NCBI GenBank assembly: GCA_013397695.1
Contig: VYZI01000119.1
Location: 417,582-481,581, forward strand
Length of the DNA stretch: 64,000 bases
Reading direction: 5' to 3'
DNA from: Centropus unirufus
Lineage: Eukaryota > Chordata > Aves > Cuculiformes > Centropidae
Part shown: piece after piece, positions 1-13,048 of the stretch
Position numbering within the stretch: position 1 is the first letter of the stretch
How the letters are laid out: every line of letters starts with the position of its first letter
Translations under genes and position numbers: made by a program
Notes under the pieces: model-generated
What the model saw: only the letters and a program-made list of their open reading frames with translations
Database searches by the model: none
Told to the model about the DNA's origin: nothing

Positions 1-1918
1 AGTTATGTGGTGCAAAAAAGTTATATTCGAAGATGTGCGGAGGACTACTGGGATCTGCAGTGGAAAGAAACTTTATTTACAAAAGAGATTTGTTGTCTAA
101 ACTCGAAAAAAAATGAAGTTTAGAATGGGTATGATTGCTAGCTCTAGATGTAACAGATGCACAAATTCCAATGAGGAAGCTTTCTTTCTAATGAAGAGAG
201 AAGTTTTCTTTCCTGAAGGACAGCTTTGGCCAATGAGTGTGAAATGCTAAATTAATACTCTGATTAATGGATAGAAAAGCCTGCTCGGCAATAAAAGCAG
301 TGAGGTGAGGTTCTGGAACTTTTCTGTCATATAGTCACGTGGGTAAAATAGCTTTGAAATGTAGTTTGATTATTCCGTAAAACAGATCAGAAGACAGACG
401 TGTCAGCTATGCCAAGGTGCTCAATTCCATGATCCAAAGTCTCAGCCTTAGGGGTAGAGTTTGAACTTGGAAATTGGGAGCCCACATCTTCTCAGCATTC
501 TTTGTTACCAGTACTCAGCTTATATGTTTCCACCACTACAAAATGAGTAAAAGTAAAGCTGTTATCCGTTGATAAACTGTAGTTGATGAATCCATATTTT
601 GTTCTAATATGTGCTGTGGTCTTTTTGCAATATTAGATCATACAGTCAAAATGGAAAAAAAAAAAGAGCATATGTAGTAGGCTTAGGCATTTGACTCCTT
701 TAAATAACCTAGACCAAAGCAACTTCTACAATATAACATGGGAAGTCTGATAAATCTAATGGTCATCTTTCTTTAGGAATTTATTAGAGAACCAGAAGAA
801 CTAAGTTTAAGTGTCTTTGTAAGGGCACTCTTACATCTTAGATGAGAAATGTTAACCTATGTCTGAAAATCCTTTAAATAATATTGTGATAAACAGATTT
901 GTTTCCATTTAAAAACAAACTATGTTCCAAAAAAATACACTTTATTGAAAATCTTTCAAAAATCTTTTACTCCAACATCCCAGCCACTGGGGTGTGGGCT
1001 GTTTTGGAGAACACGCACAACTGTCTCTTGTATTTGAAATTAAATATTTCAAAGGATGTCATTTTTATTCTATTATAAAATGAAACCAAATGTTCAAACT
1101 TCCCCATTTTTCTTAACAGAGTATTCTTGCTTTCCATCCAGGAACATTCCAGCTGCCATCTGATTCACAAGGCCATGCCTCTTATGAGTTGATGAAATTA
1201 AGTAAATCCCAAAATTCTCAGCAAAGCTAGTATTTCTACAGTATTGCTATGGCTTCTTTGTAGTAGAGTCGGCAGCAGCTTCTTAACAAAAATAAACTCC
1301 TTATTTAGGGTAAATGAAATGCAGTATTTGGTACTGATACTTCTTTTTAAACTCTGTAATTCCTTTAAGTCACACTTATTTTCCAAGGATCAAATCTAAA
1401 CACAAAAAGATAGAGGCATGATACAAATCTTCAGAATTCATAAGAAGTTATACTTTCTGACTTCTCTGACTCTTCATTTGTACTCATGGTTTTTTACCTC
1501 ATAAATTTATTGTCATTTATCTGCCTTTTTTAAAAAAAAGTTGACATGAAAGCATATTTAGTAATAAGCCCACCAATGATTAAGCAGAAAGCTGTAGAAC
1601 TATTGAGTGCTGTCTTGATGTAAAAACTGAATATGAGTCTGCTGAGCTGCCAGCAGTTAAAAATCCTCTTGGATAAAGGGAAGGAAGAAAACTGTATTGT
1701 ACTGTTACGTGTCAAGAGGGACAACATGATTAACATCATGAGCGGGTTAATTTAAATATATATATTAAAGCCTTCAAGAGGAGCGGTTAACCATTTGTTT
1801 GACTCTTTTTACCTGACAGCATCACAAGAGTGGAAAATATACATCACTCGGCCTGCTAGCCAGAGTCTTCCAAACTGACTGTGGTGCAAGGGTAAGATGC
1901 CCAGCCTGTCAGAATGAC
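1..1918. other. Unassigned AT-rich DNA
   Basis: No gene or recognisable interspersed repeat was seen. The ORFs are under 70 codons and show no family motifs. Short A and T runs and a small TA run near 1754 are the only low-complexity sequence. Confidence 0.6.
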
Positions 1919-1998
1919 ACAAGGGTGATTGATAATCACCCAGTTTGCTACATATGCAATAACATAACAGTCCTACAAGGGTAATTGATAATCACCCA
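1919..1998. repeat. Two 24-bp direct repeats, each an inverted repeat
   Basis: Nearly identical 24-bp copies lie at 1919-1942 and 1975-1998, differing at one base (G in the first, A in the second). The first contains a perfect 8-bp inverted repeat with a 3-base centre, GGGTGATT-GAT-AATCACCC. The second has one mismatch in its left arm. Each copy contains TGATAA, a GATA-factor type core. The first also contains TGATTGAT, the known PBX-HOX type core. An A/T-rich TATA-like stretch (AATAAATATAG) follows at about 2034. The repeat is directly visible. A regulatory or LTR-internal role is only inference. Confidence 0.7.
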
Positions 1999-2565
1999 AC
2001 TTTTCACATTCCATCAATTGTGTTGCAAAGGCAATAAATATAGCCCAGCTGGTTGAAGAAGAGACTCCTCTTTCAAACTCTCTAAACAGTTCTAACAAGC
2101 TGCAGAGAATTGTACAAGGAAGTTGATTTTGTTAAAAATAACAGCCCATGCCTTAATAAGGTTCATTAATAGCTACAGAGAAGGTAACATTTGAGAAAAT
2201 ACATTGGACTCCCCATGTATGACACCACACCCAAACATGAATGAGTACACAATAAGCAATGACATATGTGGAGTAATAAAAATCAGGCATAGGTAAAGAC
2301 AATATTCAGATAAGATTAGAGTACAGAGATATATATAGAAAGATACTAACAATTAGCTTGAAGTACATTAGCTTTATGTTAATGTATATATTTAGTGCAC
2401 ATACAAAAAGTTCTTACCCCAATTGAATATGGGCAGGGGAGGAGGGAGAGGGATGGGATCCAGCCCTTTGGCTAATCTCAAAAGTTTTGATCACATTTTT
2501 CCATCCATTCTCTTGCTTATTCCAATGTTTGTTTTCATCTTGTTGACATCACCATAACGTCAAAC
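1999..2565. other. Unassigned DNA upstream of a CR1 tail
   Basis: No ORF or known repeat was recognised. The first 100 bases hold a TATA-like stretch and could belong to an old LTR together with the preceding direct repeats. I could not find TG...CA ends with a matching target-site duplication. Confidence 0.5.
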
Positions 2566-3590
2566 AGAATCATAGACTCATAGAATGGTTGGGTTGGAAC
2601 GAACCTTAAAGGCCATCTACCTCCAGCACTCCTGCCATGGGCAGGGACAACTTCCACTAGATCAGGTTGCTCAAAGCCCCATCCATCCTGGCTTTAAACA
2701 CCTCCAGGGATGGGGCATTCGTGACATCTCCAGGTAACCACTTGCAGCACTCCCAAATTGATCAGTCTTCCTAAATCAATGCACTCCAGGAATGTCCTGG
2801 ATTGCTTATACCATCCTGTGTTCTCCCTTCAGAAGATATTGGGGTCCTTGAAGTCCCCGTTGTGCACCAGGGCTTGTGAATGTGAGGCTGCACCTGTCTT
2901 TCTCTAGAGGGCCTCATCTGCTGACTCCTTCTGGTCTGGTGGCCTGTAGCAGACCCCCACTATAACGTCACCTGTCTCTGCTCTCCCTTTAATTCTGAAC
3001 CATAAGCTCTTGTTTGGCTCCTTATCCAACCCCAGGTGGAGCTCCGTGTACTAGAGCAGGTCACTGACATAGAGGGTTACACCCCCTCCTCATCTCCCCT
3101 GCTTGTCCTTCCTAAGGAGCCTGAGTACCTCCAATCCAACACTCCAATTACAGGATCCGTCCCATCATGTCTCTGTGATGCCAATGGGATCACAGTCTTG
3201 CAGGCATGTGCACATGTCTGACTCCTCTTGTGTATTCCCCATGCTATATGTGTTTGCATAGAGCCACTTAAGCTGGGCCCTGATGAAGCTGACTTACTGG
3301 CTGAAAGCCCATTGCGTTGCTCTCCTAGTGCTCTCACATTGACCTGTGATCCTTGTTCAGGCTCTGGGCATCTGTTGTTGGCAGTGACATCAAACTGGTA
3401 GGAGTGGAATGGATTGAGGTTCCTCACCCCTGCCGACTTCGGTTTAAAACCCTTTTCACCAGGTTGGCAAGCCTATGACCAAAGGTGCTCTCCCCTCTTC
3501 TCTTCCAGCCAGATATATCCTGTCTGCTCCCAGCAGACCAGGTTTCTCAAAGTGAGTTCAATGGTCGAAAGAGCCTAGTAGCCATCTTGG
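2566..3590 (-). mobile_element. CR1 LINE, internally deleted, minus strand
   Basis: Read on the minus strand, this starts in the region upstream of the CR1 ORF2 endonuclease, runs through the endonuclease domain, then jumps at about 2745-2785 into the CR1 3' end. That 3' end carries the familiar CCCCATCCCTGGAGGTGTTT block and the tail beginning AGAATCATAGA at 2566. The whole reverse-transcriptase region, roughly 2 kb in a full element, is missing. Full CR1 copies are about 4.5 kb and are usually 5'-truncated, so retention of the 5' part with loss of the middle is less common. The 5' boundary is approximate. Confidence 0.85.
2780..3300 (-). pseudogene. Decayed CR1 ORF2 endonuclease domain
   Basis: On the minus strand one frame reads motifs of the CR1 apurinic/apyrimidinic-like endonuclease. 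These are WLYANTYSMGN (from about 3265), PIGITET followed by a stop where CR1 has Trp, then GGGVTLYVSD, VGVCYRPPDQ and a degraded GDF..PNI. In an intact element this domain nicks target DNA to prime reverse transcription. At least four in-frame stops break it (after ITET, before GGGV, after VSDLL and after the RPPDQ segment). Several look like TGG-to-TGA or CGA-to-TGA changes typical of methyl-CpG decay. It is non-functional. The identity is firm from motif order; the exact ends are not. Confidence 0.85.
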
Positions 3591-6500
3591 CAAGGGACTT
3601 TCCAAAATACGGTGTAGCTGTGGAATGTAACCAGCTAAGTTGCAAATAAAAGGCAAAGGTTGTGGTTAAAACAGAACCTCAGTAGTCAACACAAGTCAGC
3701 ATCAACTGGGAACTAACACTCATGCCTTCCAAGCTCACAGCTTGGCCTTGCAAGCAGCTGAATGTCTTTGTCAGTGTAGTAGGGTGGTGCTGAGTAAATT
3801 ATACACCGAATTGGTAGCACTGCCTAATATTAAGGCTGCAAACATTTCCTGTTATAAGACCTAGCTGTTTATACTTTTGCCAAACTAACTGTTTAGGTTG
3901 AATTTTTCCACGCATGGCATTTGCCTTATGAAGTCTTTTGGAAAATTTCAGATAATGTTTCTGTTGTGAAGCAAGAGAAAAACATGCTATTTTTTGCAGT
4001 TAAAAAAAACCAATCCGGTAACCTTTACTTTGGCAGCTCTTGTGCCCTTCTCATATGTTGGAGCAGGAACGTGACATCTGACAAAAGGGTGGTCTTTGTG
4101 TCACTGGTACGCTCTTTCTATCTGTATAAGAAACCACCCATATTGCAGATCTTGGAAATGTCCGATTTGTATAATTCCCTAGAATTTTGCTAAAGTATGA
4201 CCCCTCAAATCCCAGAAGTTTCTGTTCTTGCTGAGGATAGCCAAGTTCCCCATCTTTTCTGAAAATTGTCTGTCTCTATGTCATTCCCACAAAACAGTAG
4301 TCTATCCTGCTTCTCCTCAAGTTTTCTCCTCTTCAAGTTTTGCTGAAAAGAGTGCTATGAAAAGCATTACACAGTTTGATTTGAGCAGATAGCTCAATCC
4401 AGTCAAAGAAATAATTCTATGCTGTTTTTCTCATACTACCCATATCCTTCTCCTCCTTCATATAGCTTCTCCAGTTGTAATTCCTGAATGTGTAGTAAGC
4501 TAGCTTTATGTCCTGGTTAGCAGACTCAGTGGGAAGTATCGCCCATGTTGACAGGTACACATAATCACCATGACATCTGCCTGGCCCTTAGTAAGGAACT
4601 GAGCTGACACTGCCCTGGAACCCATTCACACTCACTAGCACAGGACTGGCTTTGTTGACACAGTTCTACCTCCTGAGAGAAAGTAACTATTAGTGCAACC
4701 GCATGCCAACCAGCCTGAAGAGTTCCTGGACAAAAGCTGGCTTGGACCCAACAGCCCAGACTCTGGAGGAGCTGCTCTCTTTCTCTGTACCTGAGTATAG
4801 ATGTATCTTAACTCCCAGATTCATAAGAATTGGATTTTGAGTGACTGGGGAAGTAGTAATATTTTCTACAGTATATTTCCTAGTATTATTTGCTGCTGTG
4901 TCAAGTAGGCTTTCTTGCTGTTCCAGGCAACCATCTCAATAGGCACGGGTAACCAGATGCAGAATATATCTTTGAGTCAATAGAAGAAGATGTTTCAGTT
5001 GTCAACAAGTAGTCATAACAATAATTAAAGTTCAAACCTTTTTAATTAAGTTGTATTAAGAGTAATCTCACACATGTTCTTCAAAATGGCTTAAGTATTT
5101 TAATTCTCTCAGCCACTAGGCTTCTAAAATTAGATATTATTTATATGTGCCTTTTGAAGGCAAACCAATGTGGAGTCTATTTGGGTTCATAAGTGAATGA
5201 CGGGTAAAACAATACCCACTCTAAGAAAATGAAGGGCAGCAAGTTAGCTTAGTTAGATAAAAAGACAACTCTGAATGCCAGCGTAGTGGTGTACCCTAAA
5301 TTTCTTATCCATATTGATTTTTAAAAGTTTGGTGCCCAGGAATGGGCACACATGGCATTCAAGGATACTGTTAGATGTATCAAGTTTATCTGGCATAGGA
5401 TTATACACTGAGCTAGCGAATGGATGTTTAATAAAGGATTGCTACTTTTCCGACCTGCTAAAGAAGAAAAGTCTCTTTGTGAAAATCTAGCACATTTAAT
5501 TCTGCTTTTAACTGCTTGACTTTGCAATAATATTCTTTTGACTTTTGAATATCTGAGTAGTGCACAAGTAGGATATGAATATTTATCAATATTCATCGCA
5601 AATACATATAATTTAAACCATTAGAATAATCCCGAGCACATACATGTAACTATGTTAGATCACTTATATACATTTAATCCAACCTAGGATCTAATGTAGC
5701 TGTTTGTGAAAACAACCGTGTATTAAATCCGTCTTCACATATTCTGGAAAGGATTAAAATTATATCAACAGAAGAGGGGAGTTAAATTGCTTTGTGGCTT
5801 ATTAGGAACAAATACTGCCATTTGAAATGTTTGGCAATGCAGCTAAGGTTGAAATACCAATACCAACCACAGGCATGCATTTCATCTTGGGCAGGATGCT
5901 TTGTTGAAGAGGAAAAACTGAGGAGTTCTCTTGAGACTGGCTTTATAAAATGTTTCTTTTAAAAAAGAAATCAATATCCAAACTATTTTGCCTCCATAAC
6001 CTGAGTGATTTATGATTAAGCATTTCAGGATCATCATGGTCTTTTTACTGCATCATCTTTTGAAGTGCCAATCCAAAACTGCAGGAAGAATATCATGAAA
6101 TACTGTGAGAACACAGTTTAGTTTAAAGGGGAGTAGCTGACATTAAGACCTTTCTACTTTTCTTTTTTTTTTTTCTGCTGATTAATCAGAAATAATAATT
6201 ACTACAGTGATATACTTCAGACAAAGGAATAATTACCCAGAGTTTTTACTACTTTAGTAGCACTTAGCTCATGACAAAGAGTCCGTCTATCCTCTGTTCC
6301 CCCTGGGTTATCTTTTGTTGTTCAAAACCTACAGCAGTTTAGGCAATAGCACCTTTGTATACCAGCTCCCAGCTCTAAAGAAATACCAGTCCTTTTGATC
6401 CCTGTTGGCCATGTTCCATTGAGTAACTTGTTTCTCTTCAGCTACTGAACTGCTTACCTCTCTCATGAGGAACATGTCTAGTACTAGTTGGGCTGCTAAC

Positions 6501-9500
6501 ATCCCTGTGGCTTGCACTCTACACACCAGTGCTAGGACATGCAGAAATTTCCAATACATATATATATTATGCACTGAATTTTTTTATAAGTTCCCATCAA
6601 CTTCACATCCTCAGCCCTCCAAACATGATTTCTAAGTCATCTAGAAGATCAAAACAGTGTCTTCTTCCTATTATGTGAATTCTTAATCCCATGACTTTTT
6701 ATTAAATTCTGTCAATCTCTGAAGAGTTTTAATTCTGAATGTTGCATTATGGGATTATTTTTCCCAATCTCAATCAAAGCAACTTCTTTTATTTTGAATT
6801 AATCTAAATTTTCAAGCTGAAATTATAAGACTCGCAATTCAACCTCACAGCAGTCTGGATGAAACCTTCCACAATTATATATTACTTTTTTATTCTCCTT
6901 AAAAAATAATATGCCGATGTCTGTCTTTTGTTTTGTTTTTTTTAATGTAGTATCCCACTATTTTTTGTGTCAGTTTTATGCTGGTCTGAATAATAATTAA
7001 CATCAAAATGATCCTATACTATATGATGGGATTTTGTTTATCACTGTTGAGAAACCAATCAAGTTATACATGGTAAAGAATATATTATTTCCATATTATT
7101 AATTTAGTCAACATTTACACTATTTGTTTTTTGTTTTGGATTTTTTTTAACTTAAAATGAAAACATTCTTCTTGGAAAGGCTACCATATTTGCTTTTTCA
7201 TATGAATATGAAATTAAACTATTAAAAACACAATTTTCAATCAAGAAATCTTAAATAATTGCACATTGTTTTGGCATTTCACATCAGTTTTATGTCTTAA
7301 CATGTAATGACTATTTTTTTATGTTTACACAATTGGAATGTCCTAGAACTCTGTCCTTCCATGTATATAGTACATATTCTTCATGTCTGTAACTGCTTTT
7401 TGATCAGGTTGTAATTCTTTTTTCTTTCTTTGTCAAACACAAAGCATTGAGAATGAAAACGAAATGCCTAGGGAAAAGATTTCATCAGGTGTCAGCAATT
7501 TATACAGATCCGGTTGAATGTGAATGTAGACGCAAATATGAAAAAGTAGCATTTTTATTGGAGCATTTGAAACTATTGAAGCCAACATTCCTCCACCTTG
7601 CTGAAAGTGGATTTGTTCCCTAGTCTTATTTTAGTAACATATTTTTCATCCAACTATGCTAAAATAGCTCCACACAAATCCTCTGCAGCAGAATTCTCTT
7701 CCTCCTCCTCTTTCCTCGCCTTAATGGTAGACTGCTTTCTTTACCAAGATTGGGATCTACTTAGAGAAGAAGAGAGGGACGCTTCATTCACTCCCTGAAT
7801 TTTCATTTGGACCATCCCAAATGATTATTCTTGTATAGGTTTATACAAGCGGAGCGGAGCTAGGGGAAGGAGATATTATAATTCATATAATTAGAGGGAA
7901 TTAAGCATGACACAAATGAATAAGAGGCAGCAGATTTTTCCATTTTTTGGAAGAGATAATGTATCTCAAACTAATTATGTTTAGACTTACAGCTACTTTT
8001 CAGGTGTTGTATATCTAAAAATATAAATATGGTTTCAGTTTGCAGAGGGCAGTCCAGACAGACATTTAGTCTGTGACATTAAAGGTTGTTTAACATGCAA
8101 TGAAAGAGCCTAAAATCAGAGCACATTTATGTCCTGAAAGGTCAAAGAAATAAAGATATCCTGCTTATTTTACATCTTAAGGTGAATCAAATCCTCATAG
8201 TGTTTATTTCTTGCTGTTATTTAAAGGCAGTGGAGGATATCGAGATGTAGACATATGAATTTAATCATATGGTGAATATGATTATTGTGTAATGATGAAT
8301 GTTATTTAATGTGGGTGTCAAAACATCACAGGAAAGGATATAACTTTTTCTCTTCAAATTGAGTATAACCTGGTTGTTAAGGCATTTTCTTGAAATGAGT
8401 AAAACTGGAGCAGCTGGAACTATTTTTCCAAGTATGAGTGAAATGTCTAATCTTGAACTAGTGTGTAAAAGCAAAAGGAAGAGAACAACAGCAGTTTAAG
8501 GAATTTTTATTTTGTGAACACTCCCTTCTTTTTTATTTAGGATATATTTAATGCTACATCTTGGGCCAAATGCGATCTCTTGTATTTTATTATACTATTT
8601 TTACTTCATTTTCATTTCAGCAAAGATAAGAAATTAATAAGAAATTAAAAACGTTTATAGTTTTATCCAAACTTTTTTTCAGAAAGCATCTATTCAAACA
8701 ACCATAAAGAGTTGATACTGATCTCATAGCAGACAATCAGTAATGACTCCTATGAAGTTATTTGGATATGTTGATATTAAAGATGCTATATAAATGAAAA
8801 TTAATTAAGCCTTGATAACACCTCCCAAGTAGAATAAACATGCTGAAAGCTCATATGGACAGGAGGAAAATAGCACAAAAAATCAGACCAAGAAGGTATT
8901 CCAGTAGAATTTAACTGTTCCACGCAAGCTCTCATATGAAAAAATTTCAGCAAAAAAAAAAAAAAAGATTTATTTCAAGGTAAAGGTAAATCAGCTAAGC
9001 TGATTCTATAGTATTATTTGCAAAACATTTAGTCTTTTTTATGCAAAATTAGTGTCCTCACAGGTAGCTATAAGTTATTGATTATTGTGAAGTAGTTATA
9101 CTTTATCCAGCACATATTCTTTCCCTTTTTAGTGGGTGACAATTTTCTTAATCTCTGTTCTCTTTTTTCCTTTGTAGTAATTTCCCTTCTCCCATACTTG
9201 TTTTAGATTACTTTTACTGCTCCAGCTTTCTTATAAGTCTTCATTATAGAAAGTTGTCTACATTATTTTATTTTGCATTCAGAGTAACTTGCAAAGCAAA
9301 GAGAAACAGAACATGTTGAGAACAGACAAAAAAAAGACAAAGAGATTGCTTGGATACCTCAAGAATTTATTATATTGATGTCAAACATAAGAAAAGTGGT
9401 GACAGCTAGGTGAACCGATGCTCTGTTTTTGAGGTTTGCACTGACATATGTTCTTTCAGGAAAAAAAAAAAGTATTTAAACAGAAAAAATAGTTCAGATG

Positions 9501-11765
9501 ACACTGATGAGGCATAAATCAAAAGACATTGCTACTTTCTATTTTGGGCAATGGACCTCATAGCTGCATCTTTCCTGGGAAAGGGAGGACATGGAAAATT
9601 ACCATGATCATATATTCCACGTTGGTGAAGATTTTGAACCCATTTTGGAAGGAGTCATAGCAATATAGAACTGTAAGAGTCTGAAATAGAAGACATAGAT
9701 GAGTTACTAGTAGCCGAATAGAAACATGAGAAAATCTGTGTGGATCCAGCCTAAAGCATTGTTTTGCTTTGTACCCTGTCTCCAGCACTGGCCTTAAAGA
9801 TAGACATGAAGGAAGAAGAACAAAGCAGGCCCATACAAAGTTTCTTCAACTATTCTGCTGTTAACTATTTTTTTAGCATCTCTTACACCTAATGTGTTCC
9901 ATCTATCTAGTAATACGGTACACCTGTCTTCCAAGTCCCTGTTTCATTTCCTCTTAAAACCATGCAAACTTTTTGAATGGACTTTCTCTCATAGAGGTCT
10001 CTGTCAGCGATCCACAGTCACCTCCTCTAATTTGATTTGATCCTGACTACTGCTTTTCCATCTCCAGACACTTATTTCTTGTGTTGGAAGAGCTAGCAGA
10101 CAGAGTGTTTGCCCCCTCCATGCTGTTCATGATCATGTAGACCCTTTTCATATCATCAGTGCCGAGTAACCATAGACTGGGAGTCTGTGTTTCAAACCCA
10201 AGCATCAGCTGGAACCCCTGAACCTACAAAGCTGATTTTTTGTTCTTTATGTTTCACTTATGTCCAGGCATAACTTTATAGGACGGGGAGGAAAGCTGTC
10301 ATAATAGCAGGAAGTCAGACATTCAAGAGGAAATCACTCTCAGGAACTGAAACATTTGGGAGTGTTTTACATCATTGCTTTATCCTTTTGTCTTTCATGT
10401 GTTCTTACTGCATATTTGACATCTTTCCTGGATAATAATGATGACTAGAAGACACTGCTTTGTCTCAACTCTTCCATGATTGTCCATAAAACAATACAGG
10501 TGAGTCAGGGAGTATTTCTTGTTACTCCTAATAGAGTGAATTCAGACGCTGGTCACTGTGTTTCCTGATCATTGCTCACAAAGACAATGCTAATATACAT
10601 ATAAGTATTCATATACACTGTTTAAAACAGACTGTATAGTCCAAAGGTTTAGAGAAAGAAATTAAGAAGAACAGAAGAAAGTGATGCATCTCTTTAATTA
10701 ACATATGGACTGATTAACTCCCTCTGTATGGTCAGGCAGCCAGAATGAAAGATGCATCTCAGATTTCCTTGCTGTGAGGGGATTTATATGAGGTGCTTGT
10801 CCTCATATCATCCTGTTTATTCACCTGCTTATGAAATAGACTTTGGGGGACGAAACAGACTTAGGGAACAACATTTCATTTCCTAGTCTTATATTTGGGT
10901 ATGCTTTCAAGTTCCATCTTTTAATCACCTATTTATGACTCACTGACTCAGTTGTAATCTGGGCTTTTGTCCCATCAGCCTATTGCATGTTGTCCCCCAT
11001 TTTGAAAAAGTAAATGTCCTTTGGGAAGGACCCCATATGGTTTGTACCTGCCAAGAACATGAATAGAAATAGCCAACAACTGTTCCCTTGCCTCATCAAG
11101 CACTGAAAAGTTGTTTACACACTGTGAAGCCAAATTATTCTTAATGACAAGTTAAGCAGGTTTCAAAACTCATTAAAAACCCAGTAAAGTCTCTTCAACC
11201 TGCACTATACTTAAAAATGTGACTTGTCACTCACTCAAACTTCATGCCGCTACAGACTTAGCATTATAGTGGGCTTTGATCATCCAGACAATATACAAGT
11301 CATTAAGTATGGCAGAGGATTGAAAGGATTTCACTCTTCTCTGCCTTGGACTGATATATATTGTGGCAGAGTATTTTGAAGGCTACATAGTCTACTCCTG
11401 CAAATAAGAAAGTGTTACTGGTATACTTCACTTGCAGGATAAGTGAAGGTGCTAGAGGGAAGAATTCAGGAGAATCCAGCAAAGATATCAGAAGTTTATA
11501 TCTGTTTTAAGATAAGGGAGAAAATTATAATTACTAAAATACAACGAACAATTGAGAAAATAGAAGGAAAGTATTGTCTTCCCATACAAGTCATGGAGCT
11601 TATATAACAAAAAGGAGCAAATAAAAATGGCAAAAGAAAACAGTCTATGACAAAAAAAAGCTGGAGAACAAAAATGTAACAGGATACAGAAAACACACTG
11701 CTTCAACACTTGCATGGTGCATGTGTTAACCTTTTCTTGCATCTTGAAGCTTGGAAGAAACATGT
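3591..11765. other. Unassigned AT-rich DNA, 8.2 kb
   Basis: No gene or identifiable transposon was seen. The longest ORFs are about 90 codons and have no recognisable motif. Low-complexity sequence includes T runs near 6166 and A runs at 8952-8966 and 9461-9471. The stretch 4500-4850 is somewhat more GC-rich and resembles transposon-derived DNA in composition, but I could not assign it to a family. Confidence 0.55.
8952..8966. repeat. Poly-A run (15 bases)
   Basis: An uninterrupted A15 run follows TTTCAGC. No retroposed sequence could be recognised immediately upstream, so I treat it as simple low complexity rather than a retrogene tail. Confidence 0.8.
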
Positions 11766-13048
11766 TTTCTTCGACATGGCTTCACTAAGGGCATATTGTA
11801 CCAAACAAATTTGATAACCTTCTACAATAGGGCTACAGCATTGGTGGATAAAAGAACAGTAACAGACATCATCTATCTGGACTTGTGCAAAGCATTCAAC
11901 ACTGTCTTGCACAAGTGTTGTCTCTAAATTGGGGAGACATAGATTTGATGAGTGGACCACTTAGTGGATAAAGTGTTGGCTGGATGGTCACGCTCAAAGG
12001 GTTGTGATCAGCAGCTCAATGTCCAAGTGGAGAGTGGTGACAAGTGACATTCCTCAGGGGTCAGTATTAGGGCTGGTGTAGTTTAACATCTTTGTCCAAG
12101 ACATGGACAGTGAGATTCAGGGCAACCACAGCAAGTTTGCTGATGACACCACAAACTGTGGTGCAATTGACACAGTGAGGGGAAAGGATGCCATCCAGAG
12201 GGACCTCGACAGGCTTGAGAGGTGGGCCTGTGCGATCCTCATGAAGTTCAACAAGTTCAAGCGTGAGGTCCTGCACCTTGGTCAGGGCAACCCCTAGAAG
12301 AAATACAGGCTGGGTGAAGAATGGATTAATAGCAGCCTTGAGGAGAAGGACTTGCATGGGCTAATGGATGTGAAGCTTAGCATGAGTTGGCAATGCGTGC
12401 TTGAAGCTTGGAAAGCCAACCCATTCCTGGGCCGCCTCAAAAGAAGTGTGAACAGCAAGTTGAGAGAGGTCATGCTCCTCCTCTGCTCTGTTCTCATGAG
12501 ACCCCATCTGGAGTACTGAAATGAGTTCTGGAGTCCTTAAGACAAGACAGACATGGATCTATTAGAGCAAATCCAGAGGAGAGCCACAGAGATGATCAGA
12601 GGGCTGGAGTGCCTCCCATATGAGGACAGAATGAGAGGTGGATTTGTTTAGTGTAGAGAAGACTCTGGAGAGATATCTAGCATCCTTCCAGTACTTAAAG
12701 GGGTTCTACAGTAAAGACGGGGAGGGAATTTTATCGGGGAGTGGAGTGATAGGACAAGGGGTAATGGTTTTTCACTGAAAGAGGGGAGATTTAGAGTAGA
12801 TATTAGGAAGCACTGTATTGCTGTGAGGGTGATGAGAGACCAGAACAGGTTGCCCAGAGAAGTTGTGGATATCTCCTGTGGGGACATCCATAGTCTGTGG
12901 ACAACCTGTGGTGTTCAAGATGAGGTTGAATGAGGCTTTGAGCAGCCTGGTCTGGTGGGACGTGTCCCTGCCCATGGCAGAGGGGTTTGAACTGACTGAG
13001 CTTTAAGGTTTCCTCCAACCTAGGCCATTCTATTGTTCTATGATTCTT
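11766..13048 (+). mobile_element. CR1 LINE 3' portion, plus strand
   Basis: This is a 5'-truncated CR1 of about 1.28 kb. It begins within the reverse-transcriptase region (HGFTKG motif near 11775) and continues through the RT core and the C-terminal ORF2 region (LEYxxEFWSP near 12510; IQRRATEMIRGLE near 12570). It ends in the CR1 3' block (GTCCCTGCCCATGGCAG at about 12963) and the tail ATTGTTCTATGATTCTT. The 3' end is intact, as expected for target-primed reverse transcription. 5' truncation is the usual state of CR1 copies. Confidence 0.92.
11776..12650 (+). pseudogene. Decayed CR1 ORF2 reverse transcriptase
   Basis: The RT motifs appear in order. DIIYLDLCKAFNTV (from 11865) is in one frame. 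VTSDIPQGSVLG (from 12037) and SKFADDT (12130-12150, with both catalytic Asp codons kept at 12142-12147) are in another, so a frameshift lies between about 11920 and 12037. A TAG at 12079 follows the PQGSVLG motif, and another stop follows HLGQGNP at about 12295. The intact enzyme copies CR1 RNA at the nicked target. Here the stops and frameshift rule out function. The A-to-C order and the FADD box make the identity secure. Confidence 0.9.

Noticed and set aside
3077..3427. 116-codon minus-strand ORF
   Set aside because: It overlaps the CR1 endonuclease region in the wrong frame. The true endonuclease frame is interrupted by stops.
8941..8966. A15 run as the tail of a processed pseudogene
   Set aside because: No gene-derived sequence or target-site duplication was recognised beside it.
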